A stretch of 64,000 bases of DNA from Stenotrophomonas sp. 24(2023) (GCF_030913365.1 NZ_CP133160.1:3014001-3078000); one strand, 5' to 3'; shown: positions 25,715-34,164, numbered from the stretch's first letter. Notes: generated by a model not told the origin, from the letters alone. Program-made: numbers and translations.

Positions 25715-26842
25715 ATGCTGAGCGTGATCGGATTCGTGCTGGCGCTGTACGTGGCCTGGCGGTTGTGGTGGCCGCTGCGGCTGCCGCGCGCGCTGAAGGT
25801 GCTGTTGTCGCTGCTGACCGTGGCCGTGGCCTGCCACCATCGCATCGTCGCCAGTGTCGCGGGCACGTGGGCCTCGCCGGAGATTCCGCGGCTGGCCATT
25901 GCCGCCTTGGCCGTGGGCTTCACCAGTGTGCTGCTGCTGACAGTGGCGCTGCTGGTGCTGGACATCGCCCAGCTGCTGACCTTGTTGCTGCGCCGCCGGC
26001 AGGGGCTGGCAGCGCTGCGCCATCGCGCGTTGCGCCCGGTGCTGGCCGGACTGGTGGTGCTGGTGTCGGTGTACGGGGTCAGCCAGGGCATGGCCGTGCC
26101 CAAGGTGAAACCGGTGGACGTGGCGATCCGCGGGTTGCCGGCGGCTTTCGAGGGCTACCGCGTACTGCAGCTGACCGACATCCATGCCAGCCGGCTGCTG
26201 ACCGGTGCCTGGGTGAAGCAGGTGGTGGCCGCTGCCAACGCGCAGCAGCCGGACCTGATCGTCATCACCGGTGATCTGATCGATGGCACCGTGCAGGCCC
26301 GTCGCAACGATTACCCGCCGCTGGGCGAACTGCGTGCGCCGGATGGCGTCATCGCCATCAATGGCAACCACGAATACTACGAACAACATGCGCAATGGAT
26401 GCAGGCCTTCCATGGCCTGGGACTGCACCTGCTGCACAACGCACATACGCAGGTGCGCCGGGGCGATGCGGTGCTGACCATTGCCGGGGTCACCGACCCG
26501 GTGGCTGCCCAGCACGGACAGGCACCGCCGGACATCAACGCCGCACTGGCCGGTGCCACGCCCGGTGCGCCGATCATCCTGCTGGACCACCGGCCCGGCG
26601 ATGCACGCGCCAATGCCGCGCACGGCGTCGCCCTGCAGTTGTCCGGGCACACCCATGGCGGCCACATCATCGGCCTGGACCAGATCGTCAAGCGCAGCAA
26701 CAACGGCTTCGTATCCGGGCGCTACCAGGTGGACGGCATGCTGCTGTACGTCAGCAACGGGGCCGGCCTGTGGCCGGGCTTCGCCACGCGCATCGGCGTG
26801 CCCTCGGAAATCACCGTGTTCACGCTGCACCGCGCGCCGTGA
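25715..26842 (+). CDS. Membrane-anchored metallophosphoesterase
   Basis: A 375-residue protein with an N-terminal membrane region of about four hydrophobic segments (residues 1-20, 27-46, 60-95, 108-126) and a calcineurin-like phosphatase domain. All metal motifs are present: LTDIH (D155, H157), GDLID (D187), GNHE (N218, H219) and GHTHGGH near residue 315. It resembles E. coli YaeI-type enzymes acting on phosphodiesters or lipids at the membrane. The ATG at 25715 follows AGGAA at good spacing. Confidence 0.93.
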   Translation: MLSVIGFVLALYVAWRLWWPLRLPRALKVLLSLLTVAVACHHRIVASVAGTWASPEIPRLAIAALAVGFTSVLLLTVALLVLDIAQLLTLLLRRRQGLAALRHRALRPVLAGLVVLVSVYGVSQGMAVPKVKPVDVAIRGLPAAFEGYRVLQLTDIHASRLLTGAWVKQVVAAANAQQPDLIVITGDLIDGTVQARRNDYPPLGELRAPDGVIAINGNHEYYEQHAQWMQAFHGLGLHLLHNAHTQVRRGDAVLTIAGVTDPVAAQHGQAPPDINAALAGATPGAPIILLDHRPGDARANAAHGVALQLSGHTHGGHIIGLDQIVKRSNNGFVSGRYQVDGMLLYVSNGAGLWPGFATRIGVPSEITVFTLHRAP

Positions 26843-26857
26843 CGGGGCATTGAGCCG

Positions 26858-26895
26858 CTGCCCGCCCGCTGCCATCATGCGGTGCAGGCGGGCAG
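26858..26895. terminator. Inverted repeat after the metallophosphoesterase gene
   Basis: CTGCCCGCC and GGCGGGCAG form a 9-bp stem around a 20-nt loop that contains a second small dyad (GCTGCC..). It lies between the phosphoesterase and the following lipoprotein gene. No T run is present, so a role as terminator is only possible. Confidence 0.35.
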
Positions 26896-26916
26896 GGCAG
26901 CCCCGGGGAGCAGGAC

Positions 26917-27954
26917 ATGCAGGAGGTAGCCGGACGTGGTGGGTGGGCAGCGCTGGTGGTCGCGGTACTGCTGTCGGCCTGCACACCGGGCGCGGAACCG
27001 GCCGGCCCGCACGTGGCGCAGGAACAGGAAAGCGCTGGCAGGCAGGCGTCCGCACCGGCCAGTGCCGCAGCGGCAGACGGGCGGGCGCCGGCTGCGGAAA
27101 CCGACCTGGGGCCGCTGCTGGATGGCCTGCCCAGCTGCGCGCTGGACGGCTGGTACATCGACCTGCAGATCAATCGCCCCGCCCAGCCGTGGCTGGCTGC
27201 CCATGCACCCACCCCCTGCAAGGTCGATGAAGGCTTCGAACTGGCCACCTTCTGCGTGCGCGGGCGCTGGAAAGGCCTGCCGATCGATGGCGTGCTGCTG
27301 CCATCGCTGACCGTGGCCAGTGTGCGCGGGGCCACCATTCCCCTGCCGCTGGAGCAGGCGCGTGCCATCGCCCGGCAACAGCTCGGCCAGGAGTTCCGCG
27401 GCGACCTGTCCACCGAGGCGGGGATGAGCCCGATGCTGTCGGCCGACCCGGATGATCCGCAGCGCTCGTGGCTGGTCTGCACCAGCCCGGCGGTGGGCGA
27501 GAACCTCAGTGCGGCCGGCAACGTGTTCTTTTCCGGCGTGCAGATGCCGTATCGGCACGACGGCTGCCGCTACCGGGGCAGCCCGGTGGATTTCTGCGAT
27601 GCGCCGCACCGCGCGCGCATCGAGGAGGCCATCGCAGAGGAGCAGCCGAACTTCAAGCAGCACTACCTGCTGGTGTCGGTTCCGCTGGATGATGCACATA
27701 CCCGCTTTTCGCTGATGCTGATCGATCGCCTGGATGGCAAGGTGTACCCCGTGCCGATCGATGCCATGACCGGCGAGATCGACCGCGACGGCCACGCGCC
27801 GGAGCTGGGCGTCATCGAAACCTCCGACGAGGACGACACGTTCTGCCTGCTCGGTGCGCTCCACACCGGTGCCACGGTCGAGAACGGGCGCTTCTGCTTC
27901 GGTTTCGATGGCCAGCGTTTCACCGGCCACCGCACGCGCTACATGCGCCCGTGA
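26917..27954 (+). CDS. Hypothetical lipoprotein
   Basis: A 345-residue protein with a lipoprotein signal: residues 8-21 are hydrophobic and end LLSAC, so C22 would be lipidated. An Ala/Gly-rich linker (to about residue 65) precedes a globular domain with at least nine cysteines, probably forming disulphides in the periplasm. I recognise no enzyme motif. It is flanked by unrelated genes and converges on the RiPP operon with a 6-bp gap. Confidence 0.82.
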   Translation: MQEVAGRGGWAALVVAVLLSACTPGAEPAGPHVAQEQESAGRQASAPASAAAADGRAPAAETDLGPLLDGLPSCALDGWYIDLQINRPAQPWLAAHAPTPCKVDEGFELATFCVRGRWKGLPIDGVLLPSLTVASVRGATIPLPLEQARAIARQQLGQEFRGDLSTEAGMSPMLSADPDDPQRSWLVCTSPAVGENLSAAGNVFFSGVQMPYRHDGCRYRGSPVDFCDAPHRARIEEAIAEEQPNFKQHYLLVSVPLDDAHTRFSLMLIDRLDGKVYPVPIDAMTGEIDRDGHAPELGVIETSDEDDTFCLLGALHTGATVENGRFCFGFDGQRFTGHRTRYMRP

Positions 27955-27960
27955 TGGTGT

Positions 27961-28605
27961 TCAGCGCAGCGCCGGTGCGGCGCTGCGCGCGCGGCTGGAG
28001 ACACGCTTGATGGCCTGCGCGCGCTTGGCGATCCAGCGCACCACGATGGCGGTGAAGATCAGCGCCGACGGCACCGCATACCAGAAGTTGCCCGGCACCC
28101 GCTTGAAGTAGGAATAGGTGAACACGGCCGCGATGATCCACATGCCGGTGACATGCAGGCGCCGCCACGCCGTCGGCCCCATCTGCCGTGCGATGCCCCG
28201 GTGCGAGGTGATGGCCAGGGCCAGGATCGCCACGTAGCCGATGCTGCCAGGCAGGTTGGTCAGCGCCGAGCGACCCGGCCAGAACGCCGGGTTGAGCACG
28301 CCGAAGGTGGTGATGGCGATGGCATGCACCAGGTGCGAGAACGCGAAGGACAGGCCGATGATGCGCCGCTCGCGCAGCAGCCATTGGGTAAACGGCCCCG
28401 GCAGCAGGCTGGCAAACGACGAGGCGGTGAACGCGGCCAGGAACAGCAGGAACGAGCTGCGGGCCGTGACCCGGATGGCGGTGCGGCTGCCGTCGGCGGC
28501 GTCGCTGCCGATGGCGAAGGCCGCTGCGGCACATGCCAGTACCACCACGGCAATGGCCAGGAACAGGCGCCAGCCGTGCAGGAAGGCGGTGCGAGAGGAA
28601 GTCAT
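27961..28605 (-). CDS. Ferric-reductase-like transmembrane haem protein
   Basis: A 214-residue membrane protein with about six hydrophobic segments. Conserved-looking histidines H91 and H94 (SHLVHA) and H135 and H151 (TSHRG, RRLHVTGMW) sit at the ends of helices in the pattern of the ferric-reductase/MsrQ haem-b fold. It would pass electrons across the inner membrane. It starts 42 bp after the DUF2063 gene and is probably the last gene of the metallophore-type RiPP operon, where it could reduce metal or haem; this link is inferred from position. Confidence 0.8.
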   Translation of the reverse strand: MTSSRTAFLHGWRLFLAIAVVVLACAAAAFAIGSDAADGSRTAIRVTARSSFLLFLAAFTASSFASLLPGPFTQWLLRERRIIGLSFAFSHLVHAIAITTFGVLNPAFWPGRSALTNLPGSIGYVAILALAITSHRGIARQMGPTAWRRLHVTGMWIIAAVFTYSYFKRVPGNFWYAVPSALIFTAIVVRWIAKRAQAIKRVSSRARSAAPALR

Positions 28606-28647
28606 GGTCGGAACCTCGGAAGGGAAACGGTGGACAGGCGTGCGGGT

Positions 28648-29391
28648 TCAGGGCAGGGAGGCGATGGCAGGCAGCAGCACGCCTTGGGCGCACAGCGTGT
28701 CGAGCAGCGGCGCGCAGGCCAGCAGCAGCTCACCCTTGGCCACGCCGTGCGCATCGGCCAGGGCCTGCAGCGCATCGGCGATGGTGCAGCCGTCGTCGCC
28801 GAAGACCAGCAGCAGCGGATAGGCCAGCGTGGCCAGCGCGTCGAGCTGCAGGTCGAAATCCGGCAGGCGTCGCATCAGCAGCAGCGTCGGTTCGGCGGGG
28901 GCCATGTCCGGCCACGCCGCGTCATCGTCATGCACCGGCCACCGATAGCCGAGCACGCGTACCTGTGGCGACAGTGCCAGCACGGTGTCCAGCGCCAGCG
29001 CCCCTTGCACCGGTGGACCCGGTTCACGCGGCTCGATGCGCAGGGCCTGCTGGCAGCATTCAAAGTGTGCCAGCTCGGCGGCCCATGCCGGCAGGACGCA
29101 TTCCTGCTGGCTGCCCAGCCATTCGCTGAACTCCTGTGCGACCTGCGGGAACAACGGTGTGTGGCAGGCATGGTGTGCGTAGTAGTGTTCAACCGTGGCA
29201 CGCCAGGTGGCGGTGTCCAGCCGTTGCTGCAGGCGGGGCAGGCTGCCGGCCAGCAGGCCGTCGAGGCTGTCGATGCACAGGCGCCGGTAGATGGCCAGCC
29301 GGCGTGCGTCGATGCCCTCCGGCGCCGGACGCGAGGGATCGCGCACATGGTCCGCCCAGCGGCGCTGCACCATGGACAGGGCCTCAGCCAT
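28648..29391 (-). CDS. DUF2063 partner protein of DUF692 RiPP enzyme (BufC/HvfC-like)
   Basis: A 247-residue protein of the DUF2063 family: N-terminal helical domain with [24 protein letters not shown] and [26 protein letters not shown] (about residues 30-92), then a variable C-terminal half. In characterised systems this protein works with the DUF692 enzyme and helps present the precursor's leader. Its ATG at 29391 overlaps the DUF692 stop by 8 bp, which shows coupling. The sequence has several Cys, none in an obvious metal motif. Confidence 0.88.
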   Translation of the reverse strand: MAEALSMVQRRWADHVRDPSRPAPEGIDARRLAIYRRLCIDSLDGLLAGSLPRLQQRLDTATWRATVEHYYAHHACHTPLFPQVAQEFSEWLGSQQECVLPAWAAELAHFECCQQALRIEPREPGPPVQGALALDTVLALSPQVRVLGYRWPVHDDDAAWPDMAPAEPTLLLMRRLPDFDLQLDALATLAYPLLLVFGDDGCTIADALQALADAHGVAKGELLLACAPLLDTLCAQGVLLPAIASLP

Positions 29392-30235
29392 GGTGCACCC
29401 CGGCCAGCGTGGCGTCGCCCTGGGCCTGGCGGATCTGCTGCACTTCCTGCAGCAGTTCGTCCAGTGGCGGGAAGTTGAAATCACGTTCGAGCAGGGTCGG
29501 GCGCACGCCGACCCGGGCATAGGCCTCGTGCAGCAGTGCCCAGACGATGCCCTTCACCGGCGCACCATGGGTGTCGATCTTGAAGCCGTCGGCCTCGTCG
29601 AAATGGCCGGCCACATGCAGCGATGCCACCCGGTCGGCGGGCACCGCAGCGAGGAAATCGAAGGCGTTGTAGCCGTTGTTGCAGGCGTTGACGAACACGT
29701 TGTTGACGTCCAGCAGCAGGTCGCAGTCCGCTTCGGCCAGCACCGCGTTGATGAACGCGATCTCGCTCATGTCCGCACCGGCAACGGCGTAGTAGGAGAT
29801 GTTCTCCACGGCGATGCGCCGGCCCAGCGCATCCTGCACCTGGCCGATGCGCGCGGCGACGTGGCGCACGGCTTCGGCGGTGAAAGGCAGCGGCAGCAGG
29901 TCGTAGACATGGCCGCCGGCGGCGCAGTAGCTCAGGTGTTCGCTGTACAGCTGCACGCCATGCAGGTCCAGGAAGGCACGGGTCTGCGCCAGCAGCGTGC
30001 GGTCCAGCGGATCGGGGCCCCCCAGCGACAGCGACAGGCCATGGCAGCTCAGCGGAAAGCGCTCGCTCAGCTGGCGCAGTGCCGCGCCGTGCGCGCCGCC
30101 CACGCCGATCCAGTTGTCCGGCGCGCATTCCAGGAAATCCACGGCGCCAGCCGGCATCGCCAGCAGATCGTCGAGCAGGCCACGGCGCAGGCCGAGGCCG
30201 GCGCTGGCGGCGGGAAGGACGGTAGGTATCGTCAT
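29384..30235 (-). CDS. DUF692 multinuclear non-haem iron RiPP enzyme (MNIO; BufB/HvfB-like)
   Basis: A 283-residue TIM-barrel enzyme of the MNIO family. Typical iron-ligand positions are visible: H65 in SCHGLSLS, H100 in YSEHLS, E144 in AVENIS, D176 in LLDVNNV, H207 and H211 in LHVAGH, D221 and H223 in IDTHG, and E250 in LERDFN. MNIO enzymes oxidise cysteine residues of a ribosomal precursor, making oxazolone/thioamide or thiooxazole groups that bind copper. The neighbouring precursor gene (56 bp upstream) is its presumed substrate. The start at 30235 fits family length. Confidence 0.93.
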   Translation of the reverse strand: MTIPTVLPAASAGLGLRRGLLDDLLAMPAGAVDFLECAPDNWIGVGGAHGAALRQLSERFPLSCHGLSLSLGGPDPLDRTLLAQTRAFLDLHGVQLYSEHLSYCAAGGHVYDLLPLPFTAEAVRHVAARIGQVQDALGRRIAVENISYYAVAGADMSEIAFINAVLAEADCDLLLDVNNVFVNACNNGYNAFDFLAAVPADRVASLHVAGHFDEADGFKIDTHGAPVKGIVWALLHEAYARVGVRPTLLERDFNFPPLDELLQEVQQIRQAQGDATLAGVHHG

Positions 30236-30291
30236 GGGGGCATCTTCAGCAGGAAGGCGCCGCCGGCAGGCGGCGCCGGGGAACATCCGGG

Positions 30292-30783
30292 TCAGTCGGC
30301 GACGCGGGCGAACAGGCCCTTCGGCATCGGCTTGCCATTGGCCTGGTAGGTGGCGCGCAGGTAGTCGTGCGCTTCCTGTTCGCTGATGTAGCCGTCGTGG
30401 TCGCTATCGATGGTGTTGAACTCGCTGGCGCGCTTGGGGGCCACGGCCAGGAATTCGGCACGCGAGACCTTGCCGTCGTGGTCCGCATCGGTGCGGGCAA
30501 ACGAGGCATCGCCGCACTTGCCTTCACCGCACTGGCCTTCGCCGACCTTGGCCTTGCTGGCGGTCTTGCCTGCCGCCTTGGCGCTGGGACCGGCCTTGTT
30601 GGCACCGCACTTGCCCTCGCCACACTTGCCTTCGGCAGTGGCACTGGCAGAGACCGCTGCGATGGCCAGCGGTTGGAACGCGGCAGCGTGGCCGGCCAGC
30701 ATCAGGCCACCGGCCAGGGCGACACCGAGGGCGCCGATACGCGGCAGGCGGGCGGAACGGGAAGCGGAAGAAGCGTGGGACAT
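30292..30783 (-). CDS. RiPP precursor with EGKCG motifs fused to an EF-hand pair
   Basis: A 163-residue secreted protein. A signal peptide covers about residues 1-36 ([18 protein letters not shown]). Then come two Cys clusters, [10 protein letters not shown] (C54, C59) and [10 protein letters not shown] (C85, C90), joined by a Lys/Ala linker. These are the modifiable motifs of HvfA/bufferin-type precursors. The C-terminal part holds two full EF-hand loops: D99-A-D-H-D-G to E110 and D126-S-D-H-D-G to E137. Two metal sites of different kinds on one small protein are unusual. The start at 30783 follows GGAGT; 30834 is a possible but poorer start. Confidence 0.9.
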   Translation of the reverse strand: MSHASSASRSARLPRIGALGVALAGGLMLAGHAAAFQPLAIAAVSASATAEGKCGEGKCGANKAGPSAKAAGKTASKAKVGEGQCGEGKCGDASFARTDADHDGKVSRAEFLAVAPKRASEFNTIDSDHDGYISEQEAHDYLRATYQANGKPMPKGLFARVAD

Positions 30784-30802
30784 GGTGGTGACTCCTTGCA
30801 AA

Positions 30803-30844
30803 GCACGCAGGGCGTGCGGGGTGGACGCCGCCACAGGGCGGCGT
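30803..30844 (-). promoter_or_regulatory. Double hairpin between doxX and the RiPP precursor gene
   Basis: On the transcript, ACGCCGCC-CTGT-GGCGGCGT (30825-30844, 8-bp stem) is followed by GCACGC-CCT-GCGTGC (30803-30817, 6-bp stem), then the precursor's GGAGT ribosome site. No T run follows. The 107-bp doxX-precursor gap is the longest in the operon, so these hairpins may set 5' end processing or stability and raise precursor output; attenuation is also possible. Confidence 0.5.
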
Positions 30845-30890
30845 GGAAAGAAAGGGGGAGGGCGGCTGCACCGGGCAGACCGGGGGACGA

Positions 30891-31535
30891 TCAGGCGCTG
30901 CGGCGTTGGCGCAGTGCGAACAGGACCAGCAGCAGGGCACCGAGTGCCGCACCGCCAAAGCCGATGCCGGGCAGCACGGCCGCCAGCGGCAGGCTCAGCG
31001 CCAGCAGCGCCACGCCCCAGCCCAGGCGATCACCGCGCTGTACCGTGGCCGGTGTGCGGGCCAGCAGGTGGTCCAGGCTCAGGGCACCGCCACCGCCGAG
31101 GATCAGTGGCAGCAGCATGGCCAGGAACAGCAGCGGCAGCTTGAAGTTGCCGTAGCCCTGGTCGGTGATCGCATAGCCCTGCCACAGCTCGGCCAGGCCA
31201 TGCCACTGGTCCGGCCAGTGCACCGCGGCCACCGCGACGATGGTCAGCACCCAGAACACATAGGCGACCGAGCGGGTGGCCAGGCCCAGCAGCAACAGCA
31301 CGCTGCCGACCAGTTCCAGCCAGGTGGCCAGCTGCCAGTTGATCGATGCCGGCAGTACCGAGAACGGGAACGGGAAGCGACCGTCCAGATCGGCGAACCA
31401 GTTGGCACCGCCCAGCTTCTCGCGGCCGGATTCATAGAATTCCCAGGCCAGCAGTGCCCGCAGGGCGAGCGGGGACAGCCAGCGGCCGACGGCATCCAGG
31501 CGGGGCGTGTACAGCGAAGCAGCAGTGCGGATCAT
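30891..31535 (-). CDS. DoxX-family membrane protein of RiPP operon (BufD/HvfD-like)
   Basis: A 214-residue membrane protein with four to six hydrophobic helices and the DoxX pattern [21 protein letters not shown], then [21 protein letters not shown]. DoxX proteins accompany DUF692/DUF2063 in Cupriavidus gigPABT-type and bufferin/Hvf operons. It may supply electrons or export or handle the modified peptide at the membrane. It is the first gene of the minus-strand operon, with a 115-bp leader down to the nearest TACA-N6-TACA box. Confidence 0.88.
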   Translation of the reverse strand: MIRTAASLYTPRLDAVGRWLSPLALRALLAWEFYESGREKLGGANWFADLDGRFPFPFSVLPASINWQLATWLELVGSVLLLLGLATRSVAYVFWVLTIVAVAAVHWPDQWHGLAELWQGYAITDQGYGNFKLPLLFLAMLLPLILGGGGALSLDHLLARTPATVQRGDRLGWGVALLALSLPLAAVLPGIGFGGAALGALLLVLFALRQRRSA

Positions 31536-31649
31536 GGGGTGGTCCTGCAGGGCGGTGGTCGATGGAGGCCATTTCGCGCCGTGCAGGTATCGGCAACGTG
31601 TGCCGTTGCACCGGGATTTGTCAGCAACTGTGGCCAGCCCCGGGCCGCA

Positions 31650-31664
31650 CTACAGTCCGATACA
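31650..31664 (-). promoter_or_regulatory. TACA-N6-TACA box A upstream of the RiPP operon
   Basis: Plus-strand CTACAGTCCGATACA, 115 bp before the doxX start. It has TACA direct repeats with 10-bp period and matches two boxes upstream of the divergent hydrolase operon in TACA, the second N (T) and the fifth N (G). The pattern resembles RstA/OmpR-family boxes (TACAT-N-T-N-GTTACA). Confidence 0.5.
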
Positions 31665-31682
31665 AAGCGGCCACACCCCACC

Positions 31683-31868
31683 CGGATGAACCACCCACAT
31701 CTCCACACCACCGGCATGCCCCGGTAGATCCACGCCATGCGTGGATGAACCCCCCACATCCCCCACCACCAGCATGCCCCCGGTAGATCCACGCCATGCG
31801 TGGATGAACCTCCCACATCCCCCACCACCGGCATGCCCCGGGTAGATCCACGCCATGCGTGGATGAAC
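31683..31868 (+). repeat. Tandem SMAG-type REP array (three full units, period 59 bp)
   Basis: Three identical 23-bp hairpin cores start with GTAG and continue ATCCACGC-CAT-GCGTGGAT (31724-31746, 31783-31805, 31842-31864). They are spaced exactly 59 bp and joined by near-identical linkers rich in CCACC; a truncated linker begins the array at 31683. The perfect 8-bp stem with 3-nt loop and GTAG end match S. maltophilia SMAG elements, which are spread by RAYT transposases acting in trans. The array sits between two divergent promoters and could isolate them or stabilise transcript ends. Confidence 0.85.
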
Positions 31869-31884
31869 GCTCCGCTTCAATCTC

Positions 31885-31929
31885 TGTATCAAAGTGTAGA
31901 AACACCCCATCGGCCTACATTCGGGTACA
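31885..31929. promoter_or_regulatory. Inverted pair of TACA-N6-TACA boxes (B and C) upstream of the hydrolase operon
   Basis: Box B (TGTATCAAAGTGTAG, 31885-31899) and box C (CTACATTCGGGTACA, 31915-31929) face each other across 15 bp, 77-121 bp before the hydrolase start. Box C matches 12 of 14 positions of the RstA-box consensus as I recall it. A dimeric OmpR-family regulator binding both would cover about 45 bp. The nearest such regulator is encoded by the third gene of the same operon. Confidence 0.5.
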
Positions 31930-32005
31930 ACTCCGCCCACCCGGGCAAACAGCGGCGATACACAGGCGTGGCGAAATGGGCACTCTTCCCCACGAGTGTC
32001 CCCCC

Positions 32006-32800
32006 ATGTTCCGCACCACGCTTCTTGCCGCCGCACTGGCCCTGGCCGGCGCCGCCACCCCGGCCTTTGCCGCGCTGACTGCCCGCGAAGCACCGCCCAC
32101 CGTCATCCTGGTCCACGGCGCCTTCGCCGACGGTTCCAGTTGGTCCCGCGTGATCAAGGCGCTGCGCGCGTGGCACGTGCCGGCGGTGGCCGTGCAGAAC
32201 CCGTTGTCCTCGCTCGCCGATGACGTGGCCGCGACCCGCCGCGCGATTGCGGCCGCACCGGGCAAGGTGGTGCTGGTCGGCCACAGCTGGGGCGGCACGG
32301 TGATCACCGAGGCCGGCAACGACCCGAAGGTGCAGGCCCTGGTCTACGTGGCTGCCTTCGCGCCGGACGCCGGCCAGACCTCGGCCCAGCAGGGCGAAGG
32401 TTTCCCGGTGGGCCCGGGCCTGCAGCAGCTGCAGGACCGCGACGGTTACCTGTCGCTGCCGGCAGCGGCCTTCGCCGAGGATTTCGCCCCCGACGTGCGC
32501 CGCAAGGTGGCCGATGTGCTGTACGCCACCCAGGCACCGCTGAAGGCCAGTGCGCTGGGCGAGGCGGTGACCACCGCCGCATGGCACACCCGGCCGAGCT
32601 GGTATGTGGTCAGCCGGGATGACCGCATGCTGTCGCCGCAGCTGCAGATGGCCACCGCCCGCCGCATCGGTGCACAGGTGCAGACGCTGGGCGCGAGCCA
32701 CGTCTCGCTGCTCTCGCACCCTGCGCAGGTGGCCGACAGCATCCTGGAAGCCGCCGGTGTGAAGCCGGCCGAGCTGCCGCTGGCCGAACAGCCGGGCTGA
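32006..32800 (+). CDS. Secreted alpha/beta hydrolase
   Basis: A 264-residue alpha/beta hydrolase with a signal peptide (residues 1-22, ending TPAFA). The nucleophile is S94 in GHSWGG; the oxyanion region is VHGAFADGSSW, the acid is probably D in SRDDRML and the His is in GASHVSLLSHP near the end. It resembles EstC/salicylate-esterase-type short esterases. Start at 32006 gives the signal peptide. It ends 4 bp before the thioredoxin-like gene, so the two form one operon. The substrate is unknown. Confidence 0.9.
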   Translation: MFRTTLLAAALALAGAATPAFAALTAREAPPTVILVHGAFADGSSWSRVIKALRAWHVPAVAVQNPLSSLADDVAATRRAIAAAPGKVVLVGHSWGGTVITEAGNDPKVQALVYVAAFAPDAGQTSAQQGEGFPVGPGLQQLQDRDGYLSLPAAAFAEDFAPDVRRKVADVLYATQAPLKASALGEAVTTAAWHTRPSWYVVSRDDRMLSPQLQMATARRIGAQVQTLGASHVSLLSHPAQVADSILEAAGVKPAELPLAEQPG

Positions 32801-32804
32801 CCCC

Positions 32805-33365
32805 ATGGCCACCACGATGCTGCGCACGGTGCGCACCTATGCCATCCCGCTGCTGCTGGCCGTGCTCGGCGGGGCGGCGCTGCTGCTGGCCTGGCCGTCG
32901 GCCGATGCCGGTGCGCAGCCGCTGGAGGCCCCGATGGCCCCGGCACTGGCCGGCGGCGGGCCCTGGCACAACAGCCCGCCGCTGGAGCTGGCGCAGCTGC
33001 GCGGCAAGGTGGTGCTGGTGGAATTCTGGACCTACAGCTGCATCAACTGCCTGCACGTGGCGCCGTACGTGCACCAGTGGCATGCGCGCTATGCCGGGCA
33101 GGGCCTGCAGGTGATCGGCGTGCACACGCCTGAATTCGGCTATGAACGGCTGACCGGCAACGTGCGCGACGCCCTGCAACGCATGGACATCACCTGGCCG
33201 GTGGTACAGGACAACCAGTACCGCATCTGGAATGCGTGGGGCAACCGTTTCTGGCCGGCGCTGTACCTGGTCGACCGGCAGGGGCGGGTGGTCTATCGCC
33301 ATTACGGCGAAGGCGACTACGCACGCACCGAGGCGGAAATCGAACGCCAGCTGGCCCTGCCATGA
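32805..33365 (+). CDS. Membrane-anchored TlpA/DipZ-like thioredoxin-fold protein
   Basis: A 186-residue protein. One N-terminal hydrophobic segment (residues 14-30) anchors a periplasmic thioredoxin fold of the AhpC/TSA-redoxin type. The active site is C79-I-N-C82 in WTYSCINCLHV, as in the C-terminal domain of DipZ. It would reduce or rearrange periplasmic thiols. Its place between a secreted hydrolase and a two-component system, and divergent from a Cys-rich RiPP operon, suggests a role in thiol or metal stress, by inference. Confidence 0.9.
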   Translation: MATTMLRTVRTYAIPLLLAVLGGAALLLAWPSADAGAQPLEAPMAPALAGGGPWHNSPPLELAQLRGKVVLVEFWTYSCINCLHVAPYVHQWHARYAGQGLQVIGVHTPEFGYERLTGNVRDALQRMDITWPVVQDNQYRIWNAWGNRFWPALYLVDRQGRVVYRHYGEGDYARTEAEIERQLALP

Positions 33366-33423
33366 GCCGCGCTACCATGGCCGCGTCACGCGGCACTGTC
33401 CTGGCCTGCCTACCGAGAATGCG

Positions 33424-34164
33424 ATGAACCACGTACCGCACATCCTTGTCGTCGACGATGACAGCGAGATCCGCCAGATGCTGGCCGATTACCTGCAGCG
33501 CAACGGCCTGCGGGTCAGCCAGGTGGCCGATGGGCGCGCCATGCGCGCGCTGATGGACACCCATGCGGTGGACCTGGTCGTGCTGGACGTGATGATGCCC
33601 GGCGAGGATGGGCTGAGCCTGTGCCGCAACCTGCGGGCCAGCAAGCACCGCGCGGTGCCGGTGGTGCTGCTGACCGCGCGCGATGATGAGACCGACCGCA
33701 TCATCGGCCTGGAAATGGGTGCCGACGACTACGTCACCAAGCCGTTCTCCTCGCGCGAACTGCTGGCACGCATCAATGCGGTGATCCGACGCACGCAGAT
33801 GCTGCCGCCGAACCTGCAGGTGACCGACGCCGGCCGCCAGCTGGCCTTCGGTGACTGGCGCCTGGACACCACCGCACGCCACCTGCTCGATACCCAGGAC
33901 ACCGCCTATCCGCTCAGCGGTGCCGAGTTCCGGCTGCTGCGGGTGTTCCTGGACCATCCCAACCGCGTGCTCAGCCGCGACCAGCTGCTCAGCCTGACCC
34001 AGGGCCGGGATGCGGAACTGTTCGACCGTTCCATCGACCTGCTGGTCAGCCGCCTGCGCCAGCGCCTGCGCGATGATGCGCGCGAGCAGACCTATATCAA
34101 GACCGTACGCAGCGAAGGCTATGTGTTCTGCCAGCCGGTACGCCTGCTGGGGCCGGACGAATGA
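33424..34164 (+). CDS. OmpR-family response regulator
   Basis: A 246-residue regulator. The receiver (residues 7-120) has D11, D12 and phospho-acceptor D55 in VVLDVMMPG, T84 in LLTARDD and K105 in TKPF. The winged helix (about 138-235) includes AEFRLLRVFLDHPNRVLSRDQLL and IDLLVSRLRQRLRDD. The ATG at 33424 is in a typical distance from the preceding gene (58 bp). It overlaps the kinase gene by 4 bp. TACA-N6-TACA boxes upstream of this operon and the RiPP operon are candidate targets. Confidence 0.95.
   Translation: MNHVPHILVVDDDSEIRQMLADYLQRNGLRVSQVADGRAMRALMDTHAVDLVVLDVMMPGEDGLSLCRNLRASKHRAVPVVLLTARDDETDRIIGLEMGADDYVTKPFSSRELLARINAVIRRTQMLPPNLQVTDAGRQLAFGDWRLDTTARHLLDTQDTAYPLSGAEFRLLRVFLDHPNRVLSRDQLLSLTQGRDAELFDRSIDLLVSRLRQRLRDDAREQTYIKTVRSEGYVFCQPVRLLGPDE

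Noticed and set aside
31683..31868. Possible CRISPR array
   Set aside because: The repeat is palindromic with GTAG end, linkers are nearly identical rather than unique, and no cas genes are present; it is a SMAG-type REP array.
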